DNA of 6,106 bases, taken from contig CAJUQT010000048.1 in the NCBI GenBank assembly GCA_910588225.1, positions 24,503 to 30,608 on the forward strand, read 5' to 3'. Made by a program: the position numbers and the translations under genes. Origin of the DNA: an uncultured Acetatifactor sp. Lineage in GTDB: Bacteria; Bacillota; Clostridia; Lachnospirales; Lachnospiraceae. This document shows positions 1-5,993 of the stretch, piece by piece. The notes beneath the pieces were generated by a model. It was given only the letters and a program-made list of their open reading frames with translations. It was not told the origin of the DNA and ran no database searches. Position 1 is the stretch's first letter; every line of letters starts with the position of its first letter.

Positions 1-160
1 CGTCCGTAACTGAATCTCTGCACCTTCGGACCAGCTGCTGTTTCCAGTTCCGCCGCTGCTCCTCGATGCACTCCTCTAAGATTCATTTCCGGCCGCAAGT
101 CCTTGCGTCCGTAACTGAATCTCTGCACCTTCGGACCAGCTGCTGTTTCCAGTTCCGCCG
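1..160. repeat. 55-bp direct repeat, two copies, 105-bp period
   Basis: Positions 1-55 and 106-160 are identical over 55 bases, separated by 50 bases of non-repeated sequence. The window starts inside or at the edge of copy 1, so the array may continue to the left. Copy 2 ends 5 bases before the stop codon of the DUF4867 gene, so the array would be transcribed as that gene's 3' tail. Each copy contains a short inverted repeat (GTCCG / CGGAC on the minus strand, about 20 bases apart). The spacer contains the palindrome CGCAAG-TC-CTTGCG at 94-107, which reaches into copy 2. The 105-bp period equals 35 codons and one minus-strand frame is open throughout, but there is no start codon with a ribosome binding site. 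I therefore read it as a non-coding intergenic repeat. No T-run suggests a terminator. Confidence 0.85.
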
Positions 161-165
161 TTAAA

Positions 166-822
166 TTAATCTTCTGTCAGGCAGAGGTTCTTTCCCTTCA
201 GGCCCAGAAAGCTTCCGGCATCCAGTCCGCCTTCCGCATGGCCAATGAGCCATTTATTTACGGCCGTCAACATGGCATCCTCATTGGATACGCCTGCGCC
301 GCACTGTGCGTCCTCCACTTTGACGTGACTGCCCTTCAGAGGATAATTTGTCCCTCTGGGCAGAACAATCGCCACCTGGAAACCGTCTTCTTTTACATGG
401 CAGGGCGCATAATGCAGGGTTGTGGCATATACTTCCACTGCGGTGCCTGCGGGCACCAGAAATGCTTCCACTTTGGAGGTGTCATAGGTATGATCCTCTT
501 CCACATCTGTCTGCAATCCCAGCATCAGAACCGCGTCTGTCGCCGCCACATTAATCTCGGAGTCCCGATGATACTCCAGCGCATTCAACATGGTGTTATG
601 TCCGTTACAATAGCCAATCTGAATGGGCATTTCCCCATATACCACTCTGGAAAGCTCCTCCATCACAGGCAGTGCTTCCAGAGCCTCCACGGAGGGCTCA
701 TAAGCTACCCCTTCCGGAACCGGTGTCTTCTTCAGCTCTTCCACCAGACCGGAAAAATCCACATTTTCTACCACCCTGCCGTACCTTTTAAATGCAGGGT
801 CTGTCACCTTCAAAATCTTCAT
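166..822 (-). CDS. DUF4867 family protein (cupin-like fold suspected)
   Basis: The protein has 218 residues and resembles the DUF4867 family, a conserved group of Clostridia and related bacteria with no assigned reaction. The ATG at 822 is chosen because a perfect AGGAGG lies 8 bases upstream; the longer open frame up to 882 has no such site and its extra 20 residues look non-coding. The family-like blocks are NGHNTMLNALEYHRDSE (residues 73-89), a segment around VPAGTAVEVY (123-132), TTLHYAPCHV (134-143) and VAIVLPRGTNYPL (149-162). Conserved-looking His75, His85, Glu89 and His137 are plausible metal or substrate ligands in a cupin or ureidoglycolate-lyase-like barrel; that is inference. There is no signal peptide or membrane segment, so it should be cytoplasmic. 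It lies 167 bases downstream of an SGNH hydrolase gene on the same strand, and no terminator follows in the window. Family call fairly sure; function unknown. Confidence 0.8.
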   Translation of the reverse strand: MKILKVTDPAFKRYGRVVENVDFSGLVEELKKTPVPEGVAYEPSVEALEALPVMEELSRVVYGEMPIQIGYCNGHNTMLNALEYHRDSEINVAATDAVLMLGLQTDVEEDHTYDTSKVEAFLVPAGTAVEVYATTLHYAPCHVKEDGFQVAIVLPRGTNYPLKGSHVKVEDAQCGAGVSNEDAMLTAVNKWLIGHAEGGLDAGSFLGLKGKNLCLTED

Positions 823-830
823 TCTCTCTT

Positions 831-836
831 CCTCCT
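831..836 (-). promoter_or_regulatory. Ribosome binding site of the DUF4867 gene
   Basis: The plus strand reads CCTCCT, giving AGGAGG on the minus strand, 8 bases before the ATG at 822. This decides the start codon over the upstream in-frame start at 882. Confidence 0.85.
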
Positions 837-952
837 GTTTCGCAGTGTTTCTCCATATTTGCTTCCGGAAATTTCCGCGCATGGAATTCTTTCCTGTTCA
901 AAATAAGAGTGCAGAACACTACTGATTTTTATCCGCATCTTTTTTCCTATTT

Positions 953-976
953 ATAGAATCCTGTTTTGGATTCTAT
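953..976. promoter_or_regulatory. 9-bp inverted repeat in the leader of the DUF4867 gene
   Basis: ATAGAATCC (953-961) and GGATTCTAT (968-976) form a perfect 9-bp inverted repeat around a 6-base loop, between the SGNH stop (990) and the DUF4867 start (822). On the minus strand it is followed by AAATAGG, not a T-run, so it is a poor terminator for the SGNH gene. It may be an operator or a leader hairpin. A TATAAT on the minus strand at 989-994 and a TATAAA overlapping the left arm are possible -10 boxes, but neither has a convincing -35. The other bases of the 883-989 gap are AT-rich and show nothing further. Confidence 0.4.
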
Positions 977-989
977 TATCCAAGTTCTA

Positions 990-1631
990 TTATAAAGTCT
1001 TTTCCTGCGTTTGAAAAGGGGTAACACAATTTTTCCACGCCTGTGCAATCAGCCAATGTCCTGCTGCAGTGGGATGAACGCCGTCCACCGTCCAGTGCTC
1101 AGCCGGGAATTTCTTCTCCGCCTCGTCAAACGCCTGCTGCAGATCAACATATTCCAGACCAAATTCCTTCGCCAGCCTGCACGTAATCTCTCTGCGAGCC
1201 TTCACCTCTCCGTTAAAGGTATCCCATACCTGATCCGTGGCCGTACCATGGGTCAAATAAGCACTCATCAGAATAATCCGGGTCTCAGGAAGCGCTGTTT
1301 TCGTCTCCCGAAGCAATATCCGATATACCTCCTCAAAAAGTGCCGGAGCTACACCGCAATGGCTTTCTCCCAGCTCATGCCATACATCATTCACACCAAT
1401 CAGGATTGTCAGCACATCCGGCTTCAAATTCAGACAATCCTTCTTCCATCTGGCCAGGAGACTTGTCACTCTATTCCCGCTGACCCCTCCGTTTTGAACC
1501 TCGCAATCTCCGTCCATAGCCATGAGCTCTGCCTCCAGCAGCCGCACATAGCCTCGTCCTGTGGCATGAGGATCTTCATAATTTCCCCTTCCACAATCTG
1601 TGATAGAATCTCCCTGAAACAAATACTTCAT
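990..1631 (-). CDS. SGNH/GDSL-family hydrolase (esterase/deacetylase type)
   Basis: This intact 213-residue protein is a compact single-domain SGNH hydrolase. Block I is FQGDSITDCGR with nucleophile Ser9. Block II is GGVSGNR with Gly52 as likely oxyanion-hole residue. Block III is IGVND with Asn81. Block V is DGVHPTAAGH with catalytic Asp183 and His186. All four signature residues are present, so it should be active, presumably as a carboxylesterase. Close relatives of this size act as acetyl-xylan or acetyl-oligosaccharide esterases, rhamnogalacturonan acetylesterases or lysophospholipases; the substrate cannot be read from the sequence. There is no signal peptide, so a cytoplasmic role on imported substrates is likely. 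The ATG at 1631 is chosen because the protein begins directly with the first family strand (MKYLFQGDS) and a GGAAAGG lies 10 bases upstream. An in-frame GTG at 1727 would add 32 charged residues outside the domain and lacks a ribosome binding site. The stop is TAA. Confidence 0.9.
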   Translation of the reverse strand: MKYLFQGDSITDCGRGNYEDPHATGRGYVRLLEAELMAMDGDCEVQNGGVSGNRVTSLLARWKKDCLNLKPDVLTILIGVNDVWHELGESHCGVAPALFEEVYRILLRETKTALPETRIILMSAYLTHGTATDQVWDTFNGEVKARREITCRLAKEFGLEYVDLQQAFDEAEKKFPAEHWTVDGVHPTAAGHWLIAQAWKNCVTPFQTQEKTL

Positions 1632-1690
1632 GTTACACCAGCCTTTCCGGATTCTTTCATCCAGTTTATATTTTTCCTTCCACTTCTCCC

Positions 1691-1702
1691 TTTCCCGGGA
1701 AA
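1691..1702. promoter_or_regulatory. 12-bp perfect palindrome upstream of the SGNH gene
   Basis: TTTCCCGGGAAA is a perfect 12-bp palindrome 59 bases upstream of the SGNH start, inside its presumed leader. It could be a dimeric repressor site, but no partner regulator is visible in the window and a chance occurrence is possible. Confidence 0.25.
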
Positions 1703-1726
1703 CGAAAGGACAGATACCTTTTTCCA

Positions 1727-1755
1727 CCTGCAGACTTTTTTGCCTGCAGACTTTT
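1727..1755. repeat. Short direct repeat upstream of the SGNH gene
   Basis: CCTGCAGACTTTT occurs at 1727-1739 and again at 1743-1755, a 16-base period (about one and a half helical turns). It lies between the candidate -10 box at 1770-1775 and the SGNH start. It may be a regulatory pair or a small local duplication; nothing in the sequence decides. Confidence 0.45.
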
Positions 1756-1769
1756 ACGCGATTTTGTTA

Positions 1770-1798
1770 TTCATATCAGAAATTTGCTGTCCTGCCAG
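1770..1798 (-). promoter_or_regulatory. Weak candidate promoter for the SGNH gene
   Basis: On the minus strand, CTGGCA (1793-1798) and TATGAA (1770-1775) are separated by 17 bases, a legal sigma-A spacing with imperfect boxes. It would start transcripts about 130 bases before the SGNH gene and just past the end of the broken membrane protein gene. Such a promoter would explain how the intact downstream gene stays expressed. Confidence 0.25.
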
Positions 1799-1823
1799 AC
1801 TGCTTTCTTCTTCCCCCGGCTGC

Positions 1824-3282
1824 TCATGTCAGCCACTTCAGCTTTTTCAGGCCTGCCGCCTTCTTCACCAGCTCCAAGATCACAGAATAAAGCAGACTCA
1901 CCGCCAGCAGCAGCAAAAATCCTTTCGAAATCTCGCCTTCACCGGATCTGAACTTGCCGGATTGTAAACGGCAGCCACTTCCTCCGTATCTCCCAGGATA
2001 CCCTGAATGCCTTCCTTTTCCTCCCGGCTGATTTCGTCTCCATAGAGCTGCAGATAACGGGCAGTCTGCTGAAACGGAATGGAAAGCATCTCCCCCATGC
2101 TGCCGGATTCCGCACTGCAGAGACTGGCAAGCACCAGAAGAAACAGCTTCGCCGTCAGAATACTTCCCCAAAGGAAATAATCAGACAGCGAAATCTTTCC
2201 TTCCACCCGTATCTCCGGCAGAGGAAGAAAAATGCCGCCAGACCGCTGCATAATATCACATACAGTCCATTATTCCGAAACAAAATCACGCCAACCTGAA
2301 GCAGGAGAAACACAAACACAAATTTTCTGCTTTTCATCCGTTCCGGTCTCTCCAGAACCAGAGCGAGACAAATCACATAACCTGTCACAAAAGCGGCATA
2401 AGGCACATCCTTAATTGCAGTAGATGCCATATTGGAATAGACCGGCGTAATGCAGTAAAGCAGCAATATACACAACAACACGCCAAACCCGGCTCCCCGT
2501 TTCGAAAGGACCGCAATAGTACCCGCCAGTGCTCCTGCCAGAAGCATGTCCTGTAAAATCATATAGAGAAACAAACCCATTTCAGGCGAATGGAACAACA
2601 CCTGTCCACCCTTCACCAAACCGCCCATAAGCAGCGTGTGCGCCAGCGGATGGTGGGTGCTGTATCCGCTGCCGCCCAGAACCTGTTCAATCTGGCCGAT
2701 GGCATCCCAACACAGATTCCCTGGAAAGCTGAGCAGCAAAAAGGGAAGATACGATCCGAAAATAATCAGAAAGGCTTTCCGAAAAGTATGTCTGCTGAAA
2801 AAATGCTCCTTTCCGGCAGTAAAATCATGAGTTTCCAGAAAAAAGTAAAACCAGGTTATCAACGAATGAAACAGTATGGAAAATCCCGCCAGTGTAAGAA
2901 CAAACTTAACAAAATTGACCATACTTCCAAAACACCATTCAGAAGTGCCTGCAGCATTATAGCTTTGTCCCACAAGGAGACAAAAAGCCAGAAAAACGGA
3001 CAATACCCGGGATGATTTCTTTTGGGCTGCCATTCCGTCTATCTGTTTTCGATTTTCAACATGATAAAAAGCAAACGTGATAATCAGTACTAATAAGAAT
3101 CTGATATCATATTTCCCCAAAAGTTCATACACAGATGCAATGGCATAATCAATATCGGTCTCATACCAGGACAGGTCCAGAGGGGCACGAAAAACCACGC
3201 ATAAAGCATATGCTGTCAGAAAGCTTTTAAAAAACAGCCGGACAAATGCCGGGGGAAAAGATAAATCATTCGTGGATTTCAT
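1824..3282 (-). pseudogene. Broken DUF6020-like polytopic membrane protein
   Basis: The gene starts well: an ATG at 3282 with AGGGAG 6 bases upstream, then 372 residues with about ten hydrophobic helices. DUF6020-like motifs are CWDAIGQI (191-198), STHHPLAHT (208-216), IKDVPYAAF (290-298) and FRNNGLYV (335-342). This frame stops at 2155. The family signal continues in a second frame from about 2166 (SILTAKLF, then GEMLSIPFQQTARY and NPASSDPVKARF, ending near 1928). A third frame then encodes one last hydrophobic helix and a basic tail (GFLLLLAVSLLYSV to KKLKWLT, stop at 1824). One extra G in the GGGG at 2166-2169 would restore the first join, reading ISFGGSILTAKL. One extra T near 1928-1930 would restore the second. 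In relatives as I recall them, a long extracytoplasmic and transmembrane stretch follows the DPVK motif; it is absent here, so an internal deletion near 1925-1935 is likely. The family is thought to be GT-C-like, probably acting on lipid-linked sugars at the membrane. Sequencing error is the alternative for the single-base shifts. Confidence 0.75.
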
Positions 3283-3324
3283 GAAAATCTCCCTTATATT
3301 TCAGTGTAACATTCCTTCTTTCCT

Positions 3325-3353
3325 ATTCTATATCAGCAGTGCCGGAATGACAA
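3325..3353 (-). promoter_or_regulatory. Sigma-A-type promoter of the DUF6020-like gene
   Basis: On the minus strand TTGTCA (3348-3353) and TAGAAT (3325-3330) are exactly 17 bases apart, each one base off the consensus -35 and -10 boxes. The start codon at 3282 follows 42 bases after the -10 box. The broken gene therefore keeps an apparently functional promoter. Confidence 0.6.
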
Positions 3354-3403
3354 GTAAAGATTGTAAATTTACTTTTTGCAGATTACGTGAAGGTAAGTTC
3401 GCG

Positions 3404-3417
3404 TTTAGTTAACTAAA
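3404..3417. other. 14-bp palindrome with stop codons in all six frames
   Basis: TTTAGTTAACTAAA is a perfect 14-bp palindrome. Its core TTAGTTAACTAA contains TAA, TAG and TAA in the three frames, and by symmetry in the three opposite frames too. It borders the 5' limit of the winged-helix relic and a GC-rich patch (3418-3450), so it may mark an old recombination or insertion boundary. It could equally be chance in AT-rich DNA. Confidence 0.5.
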
Positions 3418-3560
3418 GGCGGCACCTCCCGCCCGACGCCGTCACCGCCGCTGTATTCAAAACAATCTCTTCGGGAATTAAATCCCTTAAAGACAAAGGT
3501 GTCCTCCAACGGATTGGATCCAATACGAAAGGACATTGGCAAGTCAAAAATGGGAAGTAA
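3417..3560 (+). pseudogene. C-terminal remnant of a winged-helix DNA-binding protein
   Basis: This 47-codon plus-strand frame has no start codon and ends with TAA at 3558-3560. Its second half reads KTISSGIKSLKDKG followed by VLQRIGSNTKGHWQVKNGK. This matches the recognition helix and wing typical of the C-terminal winged-helix domain in AlbA_2/RecG-like ATP-binding proteins and Fic-associated proteins of Clostridia, where a segment like IxxLKEKGxIxRIGS-x-x-GxW is usual. The upstream half (3418-3450) is GC-rich and poorly family-like, and an in-frame stop lies at 3414. I read it as a dead fragment left after loss of the 5' part of a gene, in the opposite orientation to its neighbours. The other two plus frames are also open here, so coding is judged from the motif alone. 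The natural stop sits 9 bases before the terminator hairpin at 3570, which may be its original terminator. Confidence 0.55.
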
Positions 3561-3569
3561 AGAAAACCC

Positions 3570-3603
3570 GCAAAAAGAGAGCGTCTGCACGCTCTCTTTT
3601 TGC
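3570..3603. terminator. Strong, symmetric (bidirectional) intrinsic terminator
   Basis: GCAAAAAGAGAGCGT (3570-3584) and ACGCTCTCTTTTTGC (3589-3603) form a perfect 15-bp stem with a 4-base loop. Both strands therefore give an A-run, a hairpin and a U-run. It lies 55 bases past the stop of the GH3 gene on the minus strand, and 9 bases past the stop of the winged-helix relic on the plus strand. It should end GH3 transcription and insulate it from the membrane protein gene further left. The rest of the 3283-3658 gap holds the promoter, palindrome and relic listed separately. Confidence 0.9.
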
Positions 3604-3658
3604 ACATACCACTATAAGCTGTATTTTTCTCCTGCCCAAAGCTTTTAACAGCCGGCGA

Positions 3659-5803
3659 CTATTTTCTCACCACAGTGAACGCAACACATTCCTTCCCCGT
3701 CAGCTCCCTAGTCCTCTCATCCGGCTGGCCCAGGCCTGCGCTGAACAGGAAACGGCCGCCCTCCACCAGTCTTTCCCCTTCCTCATTGACCACGGTAAAG
3801 GCGTCTGTTCCAATTTTCAGCTCCACCTCTTTCCTCTCCCCGCCGTTTAAAAAGACGCGGGAAAATGCACAGAGCTTTCCGTTGGGTGTAACATTTGCGG
3901 ACTCCAGGGCTTTCACATAAATCTGCACCACTTCTCCCGTAGCAATCCGGCTCTTATTGGTAAGATTGACTTTCACAGTCAGCTCTTCCTGAGGATTCCA
4001 TTCCAGAGTATTGTCCGCGCCGGCTGTCCATACATTGCCTGCGCAGCTCACGGAGTCTGCTATCACATCGCCATAAGTCAGACCGTACCCGAAAGGATAC
4101 AATGGCTTTCCCTCAAAATACCGATAGGTTCTGCCCTTCATAGAATAGTCCTCAAAATCCGGAAGCTCCTCCGTATCATTGTAAAAAGTCACCGGAAGCT
4201 TCCCGGAAGGAGAGATTTCACCGAACAGAATCTGTGCCACCGTACGTCCCCCTCTGGCGCCCGGATACCACACCTGAACCACAGCGTCCGCATGCTCCTG
4301 TACATAGCGCAGGTCCATGGCGCTGCCTGTCATATTCAGTATGATGACCGGCTTGCCCACCTTCATAACCGCCTCAATCAGCTCTCTCTGAACCTGGGGC
4401 AGCGCAAGGTCTGTCTTGTCTCCGGAAGCATAGCTGTTGCCAGTATCGCCTTCTTCTCCTTCCAGCGTCTCGTCCAGTCCCACACACAGAACCAGCACAT
4501 CACTGTTCTTCGCCACTCCAACAGCCTCTGAAATTCTGTCCTGTCTCTGGCCCAGACCTTCCACCTTTTCACGGTACAGATGGCAGCCTTCCGAATAGTA
4601 CACCCTTGTGTCCTCCGGCAGCGCATCCTGAATGCCTTCCAGAACAGTGACATACCGTGAAGAGGTCCCGTGGTAATTACCGATCAGTGCCGCACGGCTG
4701 TTGGCATTGGGTCCGATAACCCCCACTGCCTTCAGATTTTCCTTATTCAGAGGCAGTATACCGTTATTTTTCAGCAGTACAATTCCCTCTGCGGCGGCTC
4801 TGTCCGCCAGATCCAGATGTTCTCTGCATTCTATTTTGTCGAAACCGGTTTTATCATATTCCGTCTCATCAAACAGCCCAAGCAGGAAACGGGTGGTAAA
4901 CAGTCTCTCCGCCGCCTGGGTAATCTCATCCTCTGTCACAAGGCCGTCCTGATAAGCCTTCATCATGTGCAGGTATGTATTGCCGCAGTTCACATCACAG
5001 CCTGCCTTCAGGGCCATTGCCGCAGACTCCTCTGCCGTATCGGTGACCATATGATGCTCATGGAAATCTCTGATTGCCCAGCAGTCTGATACATAATGCC
5101 CTTCAAATTCCCATTTTCCTCTCAGAATCTCCTGCATCAGCGTCTTGCTGCCACAGCAGGGCTCCCCGTTGGTTCTGTTATAGGCGCCCATCACTGATTC
5201 CACTTCGGCTTCTTTTACCAGCTTTTCAAAAGCGGGAAGATAGGTTTCCCACATATCCTTCTTCGACGCTTTGGCATCAAACTGGTGGCGCAGACCTTCC
5301 GGGCCGGAATGCACCGCGAAATGCTTTGCGCAGGCCGCCGCGTGCAGATACTCTCCGTCTCCCTGCAGTCCCTCCACAAAAGCCTTGCCCAGCTCTCCCG
5401 TGAGATAGGGGTCCTCGCCGTAAGTCTCATGCCCTCTTCCCCACCTGGGATCTCTGAAAATGTTCACATTGGGGGACCAGAAGGTCAGTCCTTTATAAAT
5501 ATCCCGGTCACCTTCCTCTTTGTAAGCATTGTATTTCGCCCGGCCCTCCACCGCGATGGCCTCTCCTACTTCTTCCATCATGGGCACATCAAAAGCGGCC
5601 GCCATCCCGATCGCCTGAGGAAAGCTGGTGGCCACGCCGGCTCTGGCCACGCCGTGCAGTGCCTCATTCCACCAGTTGTAGGCGGGAACATTCAGCCTGG
5701 GAATTGCAGGTGCGTCAAACCGCAGCTGGGAAGCCTTCTCCTCCAGTGTCATCTGGCTCACCAGCTCATGGGCCCGTTTTCTTGCTTTTTCTCTGTCTCT
5801 CAT
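3659..5803 (-). CDS. Glycoside hydrolase family 3 (beta-xylosidase/beta-glucosidase)
   Basis: This intact 714-residue enzyme should release single sugars from the non-reducing end of beta-linked oligosaccharides. The N-terminal barrel (about residues 10-310) contains NWWNEALHGVARAG (43-56), ATSFPQAIG (58-66), DPRWGRGHETYGEDPYL (118-134), the substrate-binding AKHF (159-162) and VSDCWAI (238-244) with nucleophile Asp240. The second, alpha/beta sandwich domain (about 335-540) contains GLDETLEGEEGD (442-453), where Glu450 is the best candidate acid/base. A fibronectin-III-like domain follows (about 605-714). There is no PA14 insert. The WWNEALHG and ATSFPQ motifs resemble GH3 beta-xylosidases, but specificity cannot be settled by eye. 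No signal peptide is present, so it acts on imported oligosaccharides in the cytoplasm. The ATG at 5803 follows a GGAGG by 6 bases. The stop is TAG, followed by a strong terminator, so this is probably a single-gene transcript. Confidence 0.95.
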   Translation of the reverse strand: MRDREKARKRAHELVSQMTLEEKASQLRFDAPAIPRLNVPAYNWWNEALHGVARAGVATSFPQAIGMAAAFDVPMMEEVGEAIAVEGRAKYNAYKEEGDRDIYKGLTFWSPNVNIFRDPRWGRGHETYGEDPYLTGELGKAFVEGLQGDGEYLHAAACAKHFAVHSGPEGLRHQFDAKASKKDMWETYLPAFEKLVKEAEVESVMGAYNRTNGEPCCGSKTLMQEILRGKWEFEGHYVSDCWAIRDFHEHHMVTDTAEESAAMALKAGCDVNCGNTYLHMMKAYQDGLVTEDEITQAAERLFTTRFLLGLFDETEYDKTGFDKIECREHLDLADRAAAEGIVLLKNNGILPLNKENLKAVGVIGPNANSRAALIGNYHGTSSRYVTVLEGIQDALPEDTRVYYSEGCHLYREKVEGLGQRQDRISEAVGVAKNSDVLVLCVGLDETLEGEEGDTGNSYASGDKTDLALPQVQRELIEAVMKVGKPVIILNMTGSAMDLRYVQEHADAVVQVWYPGARGGRTVAQILFGEISPSGKLPVTFYNDTEELPDFEDYSMKGRTYRYFEGKPLYPFGYGLTYGDVIADSVSCAGNVWTAGADNTLEWNPQEELTVKVNLTNKSRIATGEVVQIYVKALESANVTPNGKLCAFSRVFLNGGERKEVELKIGTDAFTVVNEEGERLVEGGRFLFSAGLGQPDERTRELTGKECVAFTVVRK

Positions 5804-5818
5804 CTGATACCTCCATTT

Positions 5819-5834
5819 CCAGTTCCGGGACTGG
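5819..5834. promoter_or_regulatory. Imperfect palindrome next to the GH3 ribosome binding site
   Basis: CCAGTTCCGGGACTGG is a 16-bp palindrome with one mismatched pair (14 of 16 bases symmetric) and a CCGG centre. It lies in the GH3 leader, 4 bases upstream of its GGAGG. Its position suits a LacI-type operator or a translation-modulating hairpin, but no regulator gene is in the window. Confidence 0.4.
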
Positions 5835-5849
5835 TTTTTCTATTTCTTT

Positions 5850-5879
5850 TTTATCTTTCTGTTATTCTCCTGCGGTCAA
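5850..5879 (-). promoter_or_regulatory. Candidate promoter of the GH3 gene
   Basis: On the minus strand TTGACC (5874-5879, one base off consensus) is followed after 18 bases by GATAAA (5850-5855, four of six matches). Transcripts would begin about 40 bases before the ATG and pass through the palindrome at 5819-5834. The -10 box is weak, as is common for regulated sugar genes. Confidence 0.4.
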
Positions 5880-5993
5880 GAACCTGTCTTAAAGAATTGT
5901 TACCTTATTTCAAATTATTCCTGATGGATGCCGGAAAAAGCTCAGTAGCTGCGTAAAATATCTCTCCCAGCTTTCATATGCTTTTGCTTCAAT

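Noticed and set aside
238..906. 222-codon plus-strand open frame opposite the DUF4867 gene
   Set aside because: It is antisense to a well-supported gene, is rich in His and Cys without recognisable domains, and lacks a ribosome binding site.
953..976. Intrinsic terminator of the SGNH gene
   Set aside because: The stem is AT-rich and is followed on the minus strand by AAATAGG rather than a T-run.
1011..1967. 318-codon plus-strand open frame opposite the SGNH gene
   Set aside because: It covers the antisense of an intact SGNH gene with all catalytic blocks and has low-complexity composition; it is a shadow.
2155..2180. Programmed -1 frameshift at TTTGGGG in the membrane protein gene
   Set aside because: The zero-frame codons TTT GGG GAA do not form a standard X-XXY-YYZ slippery site, and a second frame break follows about 230 bases later, so decay or error is more likely.
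3405..3607. Two overlapping 64-66-codon minus-strand open frames
   Set aside because: They run through the terminator hairpin and oppose the winged-helix relic, with no domain and no ribosome binding site.
5816..5827. Shared 12-mer TTTCCAGTTCCG between the GH3 leader and the left-edge repeat (41-52, 146-157)
   Set aside because: About one chance 12-base match is expected within a window of this size, and the flanking bases diverge at once.
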